From: AP-15 sp035570595
Lineage (GTDB): Bacteria > Pseudomonadota > Alphaproteobacteria > ATCC43930 > CGMCC-115725
DNA: 15,387 bases
Direction of reading: 5' to 3'
Assembly: GCA_035570595.1 (NCBI GenBank)
Contig: DATMLF010000243.1
Span: forward strand, 1 to 15,387
Both the position numbers and the translations under genes were made by a program. Every line of letters begins with the position of its first letter. Position 1 is the first letter of the stretch. Shown here one piece after another: positions 9,799 through 15,387 of this stretch. Under the pieces are notes generated by a model that was not told where the DNA came from, searched no databases, and worked only from the letters and a program-made list of their open reading frames with translations.

Positions 9799-10677
9799 AT
9801 GCGGCTTGAGTTTGTGACGGTCGACGTGTTTACCGACCGGCGGTTCGGCGGCAACCCACTGGCGGTCGTGCTCGACGGCGCCGTGCTCACGCCGGCGCAA
9901 ATGCAGTCGATCGCCGGCGAGTTCAACCTGTCGGAGACCACCTTCGTGTTGCCGCCGAAAGACCCGGCGCACACTGCCGAGGTGCGGATTTTCACGCCGA
10001 AGTCGGAAATGCCTTTTGCCGGGCACCCGAACGTCGGCACGGCGTTCGTGCTGGCCCGGCGCAATCCTGGCAACCGCACACTGGTGTTCGAGGAGAAGGC
10101 GGGTCTGGTGCTGCTCGACGTGTTGGCCGAAGGCGGCGAGATCGTCGGCACCCGGCTGCGGGCGCCGCAGCCTCTGTCGCGCGGCGCCGACGCCCCGCTC
10201 GACATGGTCGCGGCCGCATGCGGGATCGCCCCCGAGGATATCGAGACCCGCAATCACCGCCCCTGCGCCGCGGGATGCGGCGTCGACTTTATCATGGCCG
10301 AGGTCAAGACGCGGCGGGCGCTGGCGGCCGCGCAGCCACACGCCGAGGTGTTCGCTCGGCATTTCCCGGGCGACATCGGCATTCATCTTTATCTGCGCGA
10401 CGGCGGCGAGGTCGACCTCAGAGCGCGAATGTTCGCGCCGTTGGACGGGGTGCCCGAGGACCCGGCGACCGGGAGCGCCAATGTCGCGCTCGCGGGCCTC
10501 TTGGCGAGCTTGCGGCCCGAGCCCGATCTTTCGCTGCGGTTGCGGATCGCCCAAGGCGTCGAGATGGGCCGGCCGAGCCTGCTCGATGCCTCCGCCGAAA
10601 AACGCGGCGGCAGGGTCACCGAGATGCGGATCGGCGGGCGTTGCGTCGCGGTGATGAGCGGCACGATCGAGGTTTGA
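9799..10677 (+). CDS. PhzF-family isomerase/epimerase-like protein
   Basis: This 292-residue protein belongs to the PhzF / diaminopimelate-epimerase-fold family. PhzF itself isomerises a phenazine precursor, but most homologues have no known substrate. Family marks are FTDRRFGGNPLAVV at the N-terminus, Glu46 in NLSETTF (position of the catalytic Glu45 of PhzF), GHPNVGT at 75-81 and DPATGSAN from Asp221. There are no phenazine genes nearby, so a phenazine role is not supported. AGGGAG at 9787-9792 is six bases before the ATG, which rejects longer in-frame starts inside thiD. It follows thiD by 41 bases and is likely in the same operon. The stop codon lies in a small tandem duplication. Confidence 0.9.
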   Translation: MRLEFVTVDVFTDRRFGGNPLAVVLDGAVLTPAQMQSIAGEFNLSETTFVLPPKDPAHTAEVRIFTPKSEMPFAGHPNVGTAFVLARRNPGNRTLVFEEKAGLVLLDVLAEGGEIVGTRLRAPQPLSRGADAPLDMVAAACGIAPEDIETRNHRPCAAGCGVDFIMAEVKTRRALAAAQPHAEVFARHFPGDIGIHLYLRDGGEVDLRARMFAPLDGVPEDPATGSANVALAGLLASLRPEPDLSLRLRIAQGVEMGRPSLLDASAEKRGGRVTEMRIGGRCVAVMSGTIEV

Positions 10678-10705
10678 GATTGCCGGCGGTTTGAGAATTG
10701 CCGGC
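10671..10705 (+). repeat. Tandem duplication spanning the phzF-like stop codon
   Basis: A 17-base unit (10671-10687, starting GGTTTGAGA) is followed directly by an 18-base copy (10688-10705) that differs by one inserted A. The first copy contains the stop codon TGA at 10675-10677. It looks like a recent slippage or local duplication event, with no evident function. Confidence 0.7.
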
Positions 10706-10715
10706 GGCGCTAGAA

Positions 10716-10734
10716 CCGCACAAAGATCGTGCGG
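10716..10734 (+). other. Small hairpin before the DUF4440-like gene
   Basis: CCGCAC at 10716-10721 pairs perfectly with GTGCGG at 10729-10734 around a 7-base loop. It ends six bases before the GGGGAGG ribosome binding site of the next gene. No T-run follows, so it is more likely a leader or intercistronic structure than a terminator. Confidence 0.4.
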
Positions 10735-10752
10735 CAAGACGGGGAGGATGGC

Positions 10753-11181
10753 ATGTCGATCAGAATCTTGTGCGCCGCGGCCTTTATGTTGATCGCAGCA
10801 CCGGCGCTCGCGCAGACCGCCGCGACGATCCAACGGCTCAACGACAAATGGGCCAATGCCTTCAACAAGGGCGACGCCGCGGCGGTCGCGGGGATGTACG
10901 CCCAGGACGCCTATGTGCTGCCGCCGGGCCACGCCATGGTCAAGGGGCGGGGCGCCATCGAAGCCTTCTGGAAGGCGGCGGCCCAGCAGGTCGGGAACGC
11001 CAAGCTCGTGACCGTCGACGTGCTGCCGCTCGGCCCGCGCGCCGCCCGCGAGGTCGGCACCGTCACGCTCGAAACCAAGGCGCAGCCGCCGCAGCAGATC
11101 GTCGGCAAGTATTCGGTCGTCTGGCGTAAGATCGGCGGGCGCTGGCTGCTCGCGACCGATATCTGGAACACGGACAAATAG
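10753..11181 (+). CDS. Secreted SgcJ/EcaC-type DUF4440 (SnoaL-like) protein
   Basis: A 142-residue protein with a clear Sec signal peptide (hydrophobic core CAAAFMLIAAPALA, likely cleavage after residue 20). The mature part is a single cone-shaped NTF2/SnoaL-like domain of the DUF4440 / SgcJ-EcaC type. Typical parts are a first helix IQRLNDKWANAFNKGDAAAVAGMYAQDAYVLPPG, then KGRGAIEAFW, and a final strand pair ending GKYSVVWRKIGGRWLLATDIWN. These domains bind small hydrophobic ligands or catalyse varied reactions; no activity can be assigned here. GGGGAGG at 10741-10747 is five bases before the ATG. It follows the phzF-like gene by 75 bases and is probably the last gene of the glmM operon. Confidence 0.82.
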   Translation: MSIRILCAAAFMLIAAPALAQTAATIQRLNDKWANAFNKGDAAAVAGMYAQDAYVLPPGHAMVKGRGAIEAFWKAAAQQVGNAKLVTVDVLPLGPRAAREVGTVTLETKAQPPQQIVGKYSVVWRKIGGRWLLATDIWNTDK

Positions 11182-11206
11182 CAGGCGACCGAAGGTGTGG
11201 TGGCGA

Positions 11207-11335
11207 GGGGCTGTCGCCGGGCCGCGGCGCCGCAGGATGGTGTGGGGACGGCCCCTTGAGTGCAACGGGTGAGACGAGAAGATCCTGCCTGGGCGCTCGC
11301 GGTCGTGTGCCCGGCCTGTTTGGTTCGGCATCCCC
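11207..11335 (+). ncRNA. Candidate structured RNA or structured 3' UTR
   Basis: The 429 bases between the DUF4440 gene and rutA contain no convincing gene but fold strongly. The uninterrupted segment 11216-11238 can pair for 23 bases with 11282-11315: 7 pairs with 11309-11315, 3 with 11299-11301, 6 with 11292-11297 (one G-U), and 7 with 11282-11288, leaving right-side bulges of 7, 1 and 3 bases. The 43-base top contains a GGGG-ACGG-CCCC hairpin (11244-11255). An outer GGGG/CCCC pair (11207-11210/11332-11335) may close it. A competing 9-pair helix, 11207-11215/11247-11255 with one G-U, cannot coexist with the long stem except as a pseudoknot. A further stem lies at 11381-11405. The G-U pairs favour the + strand. 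It could be an independent small RNA or the 3' UTR of the upstream gene; I recognise no family. Confidence 0.4.
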
Positions 11336-11500
11336 AGGTGGTTCCGCGTCCACTCCCAAACGGATGAGAGACCTTGCTGGCCGCCACCCTACACGGGTTT
11401 TGCGGATCGTCGAGCCGACCCGATCAGCATCTTTTGCCCCGCGGCAGACGCGCGCCGAGGCGGCGGGCTGCGGCCGGTACGCCTCCCCGCTCGTCATCAC

Positions 11501-11525
11501 GGCCCACACGATGCGGGCCATTTTT
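11501..11525 (+). terminator. Intrinsic terminator in the DUF4440-rutA gap
   Basis: GGCCC at 11501-11505 pairs with GGGCC at 11515-11519 around a 9-base loop and is followed after one A by five T residues (11521-11525). This is the best-formed T-tailed stem in the window. It would end + strand transcripts that pass through the foldable segment, before they run into the 3' end of rutA. Confidence 0.55.
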
Positions 11526-11610
11526 GTTGGCCAAAGCCACGGCGGCGAGCTTGCGCGGCCTGTGGCCGAGCATCAGAGGCGCTGCGGCACAGGCGTCGCG
11601 TTGCCCGGGG

Positions 11611-12693
11611 TCAGGCGGCGCAGGCGCGGCGGTCGCGGCGGCTCTTCATCAATGGCTGGATATGCCGGCCGAACTGGTCCATCCCGACAAGGAAATCGTC
11701 AAAGGTCAGCATCAGCCCCTTGGTGCCGGGCAGGCCCGCGGCCTCGTCGAGCATCTGGGCGACCGCGGCATAGGAGCCGACGAGTGTCCCCATGTTGAAG
11801 TTGATCGCCCCCACCGGCAGCGCGATCGACTTGGCGGTCGACCCGTCGGTCGCGGTCGGGTCGGCCCCGGCCTCCTTGGCCATCCACGCCAATGCCGCGG
11901 CATCGACGCCGTCATTGTAGTGCCGCCATTTGGCCATTGCGGCGGCGTCGGTCTCGTCGGCGATCACCATCAGCAAGACATAGGTGCCGACATCGCGCCC
12001 GGTGCGCGCCGCTGCCGCCAGCATCCTGTTATTGGTCGGCGCGTGCGCGGTCGGCGTGTTGACCCCCGACCCGATCACAAAATTGTAGTCGCCGTATTCG
12101 GCGCCGAACTGCATGCCGCGCTCGCTCTGGCCGGCGCACACGATCTTGACCGGCGTCCGCGGGCGCGGGCTCAAGCGGCAGTCGTCCATGCGGAAGAAAT
12201 CGCCCTTGAAGTCGGACCGCCCGATTTCCCACAGCTCGCGCATGACCCGCACATATTCGGTGCTGTAGTCGTAGCGGCGGGCGAAATGCGCCTCGCCCGG
12301 CCACAGCCCCATCTGCTCGTACTCGGCCTTGGCCCAGCCCGAGACGAGGTTGACCCCAAAGCGGCCGGGTGCGATCGAATCGATCGTCGCCGCCATGCGC
12401 GCGACGATTGCCGGCGGGATCGTCAATACCGCGACCGAGGCGTAAAGCCGGATGCGCTCGGTCACCGCCGCGAGCCCGGCCATCAACGTGAACGATTCGA
12501 GGTTGTGGTCCCAGAACTCGCTGACCCCGCCAAACCCGCGCAACTTGATCATCGACAGCGCAAAATCGAGGCCATAACGCTCCGCCTTCAGCACGATCTC
12601 GCGGTTCAGCGCGAAACTCGGCATGTATTGCGGCGAGGTCGTCGAGATCAGCCAGCCATTGTTGCCGATCGGAATAAACACGCCGATATCCAT
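11611..12693 (-). CDS. rutA: RutA-type pyrimidine monooxygenase (flavin-dependent)
   Basis: RutA is an FMN- and O2-dependent luciferase-like enzyme that opens the uracil ring as the first step of pyrimidine use as a nitrogen source. The 360-residue protein is collinear with E. coli RutA: IGVFIPIGNNGWLIST, SMIKLRGFGG, EFWDHNLESFTLMAGLAAVT, KGDFFRMDDCR, GVNTPTA and NMGTLVGSYAAVAQMLDE. With the ATG at 12693 the FMN-contact positions fall at Ile49-Lys50, Asn115, Glu124, Arg140-Tyr141 and Ser190, the same numbers as in E. coli, which supports this start. The GTG at 12720 would add nine residues but lies almost on the predicted transcription start. No rutB-G genes are in the window. A divergent MFS gene and a sigma-54 promoter lie upstream. 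A related luciferase-like monooxygenase acting on another cyclic amide is the alternative. Confidence 0.88.
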   Translation of the reverse strand: MDIGVFIPIGNNGWLISTTSPQYMPSFALNREIVLKAERYGLDFALSMIKLRGFGGVSEFWDHNLESFTLMAGLAAVTERIRLYASVAVLTIPPAIVARMAATIDSIAPGRFGVNLVSGWAKAEYEQMGLWPGEAHFARRYDYSTEYVRVMRELWEIGRSDFKGDFFRMDDCRLSPRPRTPVKIVCAGQSERGMQFGAEYGDYNFVIGSGVNTPTAHAPTNNRMLAAAARTGRDVGTYVLLMVIADETDAAAMAKWRHYNDGVDAAALAWMAKEAGADPTATDGSTAKSIALPVGAINFNMGTLVGSYAAVAQMLDEAAGLPGTKGLMLTFDDFLVGMDQFGRHIQPLMKSRRDRRACAA

Positions 12694-12733
12694 GATCCCC
12701 GCCCCGCACCGTTGCGACACTGTCGAAACGCGC

Positions 12734-12748
12734 GCAACATACGTGCCA
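12734..12748 (-). promoter_or_regulatory. Sigma-54 (-24/-12) promoter of rutA
   Basis: Read on the - strand from 12748 to 12734 the sequence is TGGCACG, four bases, TTGC, matching the RpoN consensus TGGCACG-N4-TTGC with the obligatory GG-N10-GC spacing. The predicted transcription start is near 12722, giving a leader of about 29 bases before the ATG at 12693. In E. coli the rut operon is under nitrogen (Ntr) control, so an RpoN promoter here makes functional sense. An 11-base inverted repeat (12715-12725) covers the expected start site. Confidence 0.75.
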
Positions 12749-12799
12749 AATCACAGTGCAGAAGGAACACTCGCGTCCGGCGGGCGCGGGTCGCGGCCG

Positions 12800-12823
12800 G
12801 GGCGCCGGCCCTAGCCGGCGTCC
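12800..12823. promoter_or_regulatory. GC-rich inverted repeat in the rutA-MFS divergent gap
   Basis: Ten-base arms 12800-12809 and 12814-12823 (one G-T pair in RNA terms) flank a CCTA centre. It lies about 90 bases upstream of the predicted rutA start, a common distance for enhancer sites of RpoN activators, and about 100 bases before the transporter gene. It does not match the usual NtrC site. It may be an operator, a binding site for another activator, or an RNA hairpin in the transporter leader. Confidence 0.35.
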
Positions 12824-12925
12824 GCCTCTATGACGCTGCTGCGGCGTCGACTAGGCTTGACGCGGTTTGGGGCGACCTCGGCCGGCACCCGATCGGAACA
12901 TCGGGCCACACAAGCTCGCGGGCGA

Positions 12926-14170
12926 ATGACGAAATTTCGCATCCCTTTACCAGGCGGCGGGATGATCGCGGCGGTCTTTGTCGGCCAGTCTTTTGGCATG
13001 GCCGGGATTGTCTCATTTCCGGCGCTGCTGCCGCAGTTCCGGCATCTGTGGTCGCTGACCAATGGCGAAGCAGGGTTGATCAGCGGCATCTATTTTGCCG
13101 GCTACGTCGTCACAGTCCCAGTGTTGAGCGCGCTGACCGACCGGCTCGACCCGCGGCGCATCTATGTCGCGTCGCTATTGTTTGGCGCCGCGGCCGCCCT
13201 CGGCTTTGCCCTGTTCGCAAACGACGCCCCGAGCGCCTGCTTGTGGCGCTTTCTGCAAGGGGCGGCGTTCGGCGGAGCCCACATGCCGGGAATGCGAGCG
13301 CTCGCGGACGCGGTTCCGGCGCGAAAGCAGATGCGCTCGATTGCCGTCTACACCGCGACCTTCACGGTCGGGGTCAGCCTGTCCTATGCGCTGTCGGGGC
13401 TGCTTGCCGGCGCCCTCGGCCGGCGCTTCGGCTTGGCACTGCTCGCCGCGGGGCCGCTTGCCGGGGCGGCGATCGGCTGGGGCGTGCTGCCGCCGCTGCC
13501 GCGCGCCGCTGCGCACGGGGCTCGCTGGCTGCCGGCATTCGGTCCGATCCTGCGCAATCGCCAGGCGGTTCTCTATGTCTGCGCCTACGGGCTGCACAAT
13601 GGCGAGGTCTCGGCCATCCGCTCATGGATGGTGGCGCTGCTCGTCTTCGCCGCCGATCGGGCGGGGCGGGCGGAGCTGGCGGTTTATGCGGCGCTCGTCG
13701 CAACGGTGGCCAACCTCTGCGGCACGCCGCTGATCGTCATGGTCAACGATTTCGCGGCGCGGCGCGACCGGCAGTCGGTCGTCGCCGTCACGATGACGGT
13801 CTCGGCAGTGGCCGGGCTTGCGTTCGCGGCGGCGGCGGCGCTGTCGCCGATCTTGGCCGCGATTGCCGCAATCCTTTGTGTCGTGGCGGCGACCGCCGAC
13901 GCCGGGACAATCAACGCCGGCCTCGTCGCTGCAAGCGAGCCCGAGCGGCGCGGCGCCTTCCTCGCGGTGCAAGCGCTGTCGGGCTTTGGCGCCTCCGCCG
14001 TGACGCCGATCCTGTTTGGGTTTGTTCTCGACCTCGCCGGCGGCGGCGGCAGCGAGACCGCCTGGGTCATTGCTTTCGCCGCCCAGGCGGCAATCGGCAT
14101 GCTCTGGCCGCTTGCCCTTTTGCGGCGTCGTCTCAAGGCACCGCCCGCGGTTTCGCCGCGAAACGGATGA
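12926..14170 (+). CDS. MFS transporter, substrate unknown
   Basis: A 414-residue, very hydrophobic protein with about twelve predicted membrane helices in two halves, as in the major facilitator superfamily. The loop after helix 2 carries a degenerate MFS motif A (LSALTDRLDPRRIYV, compare G-x-x-x-D-R-x-G-R-R/K). A second-half copy is less clear. The N-terminal helix is GGGMIAAVFVGQSFGMAGIVSFPALLP. The start is uncertain: I chose ATG 12926; ATG 12962 (AGG at 12952-12954 nearby) is almost as good, while ATG 12830 adds an Arg-rich extension unlike an MFS N-terminus. It is divergent from rutA across 232 bases. Uptake of a nitrogenous compound for RutA is an attractive but unproven idea; E. coli uses an unrelated NCS2 permease (RutG). 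Confidence 0.82.
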   Translation: MTKFRIPLPGGGMIAAVFVGQSFGMAGIVSFPALLPQFRHLWSLTNGEAGLISGIYFAGYVVTVPVLSALTDRLDPRRIYVASLLFGAAAALGFALFANDAPSACLWRFLQGAAFGGAHMPGMRALADAVPARKQMRSIAVYTATFTVGVSLSYALSGLLAGALGRRFGLALLAAGPLAGAAIGWGVLPPLPRAAAHGARWLPAFGPILRNRQAVLYVCAYGLHNGEVSAIRSWMVALLVFAADRAGRAELAVYAALVATVANLCGTPLIVMVNDFAARRDRQSVVAVTMTVSAVAGLAFAAAAALSPILAAIAAILCVVAATADAGTINAGLVAASEPERRGAFLAVQALSGFGASAVTPILFGFVLDLAGGGGSETAWVIAFAAQAAIGMLWPLALLRRRLKAPPAVSPRNG

Positions 14171-14190
14171 CGCTCCGGCGTACCGGAGCG
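14171..14190 (+). terminator. Perfect hairpin directly after the MFS gene
   Basis: CGCTCCGG (14171-14178) and CCGGAGCG (14183-14190) form a perfect 8-pair stem with a CGTA loop, starting at the base after the TGA stop. There is no T-tract behind it. It probably marks the 3' end of the transporter mRNA, by termination or by blocking exonucleases. Confidence 0.5.
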
Positions 14191-14236
14191 GCGCCGCACC
14201 CGGAGCCGCATTGGATGAGCACTCGTAGGGGTCTAC

Positions 14237-14316
14237 CGTAGGGTAGGTTGAGTGCAGCGAAAACTCACCAACTTCTTGCTGAACCGATGGGTTTCGCTGG
14301 CTCAACCCATCCTACG
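14237..14316. mobile_element. 80-base inverted-repeat element, MITE or dispersed palindrome type
   Basis: The ends are CGTAGGGTAGGTTGAG on the left and the near-complement CTCAACCCATCCTACG on the right. The arms stay complementary for about 30 bases, through AGCGAAA on the left and TTTCGCT on the right, with a few substitutions and one gap. The middle (about 14270-14285) is unpaired. Palindromes with GTAGGGT...ACCCTAC-like ends are, from general recollection, common intergenic repeats in proteobacterial genomes. A 7-base copy of the left tip, CGTAGGG, also stands at 14224-14230, before the element. No transposase is encoded, so any movement would need help in trans. Confidence 0.55.
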
Positions 14317-14354
14317 CGATACGCCTGCTGACGGTCAAAAGGTGGAGGTAGAAC

Positions 14355-14771
14355 ATGGCGGAAATGGCAGCACTTGAATATGAAAAAATCAAATTATTAT
14401 TTGATTATACAAAGTTCCATATCGGACTCTATACTAGTATCGGCACAATCGTTGTGGCGGGATATAGCGCTAAAGTAATCCATTTCGAAGAAGTAGCTCT
14501 ATGCATTGGAATGCTATGTATCGCAGTCGCTGGATTGGCCGCCGGAACGATTACAAGCACGCTGCCTGAATGCTCCACTTTGAAAGAGTTTTACGATAAA
14601 GAGCACGGAATTTGGCTTTTCCAAAGAATCGCGCGCCACTGGCGGGGTTGGCGCGGTGAGGAATGGACCCGGATTGAGCACATAGCATTCTGGCTCGGAA
14701 TCATTTCCTTGGTGACATCGATAGCGATAGCGCCTGTCGCTCAATGTTTTGGAATTGTAACCCTGGGTTAA
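14355..14771 (+). CDS. Low-GC three-helix membrane protein of unknown function
   Basis: I do not recognise this 138-residue protein. It has a short amphipathic start (EYEKIKLLFDYTKF). Probable transmembrane helices lie at about 21-40 and 46-66, then a polar, Trp/Arg-rich middle (residues 70-108, including RHWRGWRGEEW), then a third helix at about 110-134. The gene is real by its ribosome binding site: GGAGG at 14344-14348, six bases before the ATG. Base composition is foreign to the window: 34 of the first 100 bases are G or C, with many AAA, ATT and TTA-type codons, while the last third approaches the local average. It stands alone behind the palindromic element, so recent acquisition is likely. 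A membrane effector or stress protein is possible, but nothing in the sequence proves it. Confidence 0.75.
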   Translation: MAEMAALEYEKIKLLFDYTKFHIGLYTSIGTIVVAGYSAKVIHFEEVALCIGMLCIAVAGLAAGTITSTLPECSTLKEFYDKEHGIWLFQRIARHWRGWRGEEWTRIEHIAFWLGIISLVTSIAIAPVAQCFGIVTLG

Positions 14772-14940
14772 AGATTGCACGGCTATCTCCCAAGCTTCTC
14801 CCGGATCACCCGTCGCAGATTGGTGCTGGACCTCCGTGGGTGTGATCTTGGCGCGACACTCGAAAGCGGAAGGCGTTGCGGTGGGGGGCGGGATGGCGCA
14901 GGCTGTGAGCTGGAATTTGCGTGTGACGGGAGGAATGATG

Positions 14941-15387
14941 ATGAGCGACGTGACCCAGGACGTCAATTTTCTGCAGGGTGTGAAGGTCGTCGATTTTACC
15001 CAGTTCGAGGCGGGGACGACCTCGACCGAGGTGCTGGCGTGGTTTGGCGCCGAGGTCGTCAAGATTGAGAACCCTGGCCGCGGCGACCCCGGCCGCCGGC
15101 TGCGCCCGGGCAAGCCCGACGACGACCCGTGGTACTTCCACCAGTTCAACGTCAACAAGAAGTCGTTGACGATCAATCTGAAGTCGGAGCGCGGCCTCAA
15201 GATCGTCAAGGACATGCTGAAACAGGCCGACGTCACGGTTGAGAACATGGCGCCCGGCACGATCGAGCGCCTCGGCCTCGACTACGAGTCGGTGAAGAAG
15301 ATCAATCCCGGCATCATCTATTGCCAGATCAAGGGGTTCGGCTCCGGCAGCCCGCACGAGAAGGGGCTTGCCTTCGACATGATCGCG
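14941..15387 (+). CDS. CaiB/BaiF family III CoA-transferase, N-terminal part
   Basis: The reading frame runs off the window end, so only 149 codons are visible. Family III CoA-transferases move CoA between carboxylic acids (formyl-CoA:oxalate, carnitine, succinyl-CoA-linked and others). Characteristic parts are LQGVKVVDFTQFEAGTTSTEVLAWFGAEVVKIENPGRGDPGR, the NVNKKSLTINLKSERG segment and DVTVENMAPGTIERLGLDY. Asp146 in AFDMIA probably corresponds to the catalytic aspartate of this family. The N-terminus resembles formyl-CoA transferase, but the substrate cannot be fixed from the fragment. Three consecutive in-frame ATGs stand at 14935, 14938 and 14941; GGGAGG at 14928-14933 is seven bases before the third, which I chose. 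An earlier in-frame ATG at 14893 would add 16 residues without family similarity. Confidence 0.88.
   Translation, partial: MSDVTQDVNFLQGVKVVDFTQFEAGTTSTEVLAWFGAEVVKIENPGRGDPGRRLRPGKPDDDPWYFHQFNVNKKSLTINLKSERGLKIVKDMLKQADVTVENMAPGTIERLGLDYESVKKINPGIIYCQIKGFGSGSPHEKGLAFDMIA

Noticed and set aside
11195..11380. 6S, SRP, 5S or tRNA gene in the foldable gap
   Set aside because: I could not find SRP or 5S core motifs or a tRNA clover-leaf. A long bulged hairpin is reminiscent of 6S, but no conserved 6S bases or usual neighbours are visible, so I only call a structured RNA candidate.
11381..11405. CCACCCTAC in the gap as a remnant of the palindromic element at 14237-14316
   Set aside because: Only about nine bases resemble the element tip and no second arm is present; chance is sufficient.
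11256..11798. A + strand open frame in the DUF4440-rutA gap
   Set aside because: No ribosome binding site, low-complexity composition, and it runs into rutA antisense; the RNA folding explains the segment better.
12857..12862. TTGACG as -35 of an MFS promoter
   Set aside because: No AT-containing -10 at a workable distance; the following bases are almost all G and C.
11374..14241. A very long open frame on the + strand running opposite rutA and through the MFS gene in another frame
   Set aside because: Its translation is Arg/Pro/Gly/His-rich with no family similarity, while rutA on the - strand and the MFS frame both match known families closely. High GC content creates such shadows.
14804..14847. 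Imperfect hairpin upstream of the CoA-transferase gene as a terminator
   Set aside because: The stem needs a two-base bulge and a loop of 26 bases, and no T-run follows.
14514..15260. - strand open frame overlapping the low-GC gene and the CoA-transferase
   Set aside because: Two well-supported + strand genes with ribosome binding sites occupy this region, and the antisense translation shows no family similarity.

Overview
This GC-rich window (68 of 100 bases G+C in a hand count inside glmM) comes from an alphaproteobacterial chromosome. Three things point there: the Tol-Pal gene order running into tilS, ftsH and glmM, the alphaproteobacterial form of FtsH, and proline-rich TolA and CpoB. 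I cannot name a genus. Nearly all genes lie on the + strand; only rutA is on the - strand.

Region 1 (1-4074) is the distal part of the Tol-Pal envelope cluster: the end of tolA (start outside the window), tolB, pal and cpoB (ybgF). Together they link the inner membrane, periplasm, peptidoglycan and outer membrane during cell constriction. The tolB-pal gap carries four small hairpins in a row. The pal-cpoB gap carries two adjacent perfect palindromes and a possible terminator. Region 2 (4068-7414) holds tilS, which overlaps the end of cpoB, and ftsH. Region 3 (7581-11181) is a probable operon of glmM, thiD, a PhzF-family enzyme and a small secreted DUF4440/SgcJ-like protein. Gaps within it are -1, 41 and 75 bases, and a possible promoter with two TTGACA hexamers lies before glmM.

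Region 4 (11182-14170) is more accessory. A 429-base gap after the DUF4440 gene holds a strongly foldable RNA segment and a T-tailed terminator. Convergent to it is a stand-alone rutA (pyrimidine monooxygenase) whose five FMN-binding positions match E. coli RutA numbering exactly. It is preceded by a very good sigma-54 -24/-12 promoter, which suggests nitrogen-limitation control. An MFS transporter is transcribed divergently from rutA.

Region 5 (14171-15387) starts with a hairpin behind the transporter gene. It continues with an 80-base inverted-repeat element that looks like a dispersed palindromic repeat or MITE, and then a conspicuously AT-rich gene for an unrecognised three-helix membrane protein (34% G+C over its first 100 bases). 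It ends with the first 149 codons of a CaiB/BaiF-type CoA-transferase cut by the window edge. The 169 bases before that gene (14772-14940) show only a weak imperfect hairpin and its ribosome binding site.

I see no defence system, CRISPR array, tRNA, rRNA or transposase gene. The least explained items are the foldable RNA after the DUF4440 gene, the sigma-54 promoter of solitary rutA, and the low-GC membrane protein beside the repeat.
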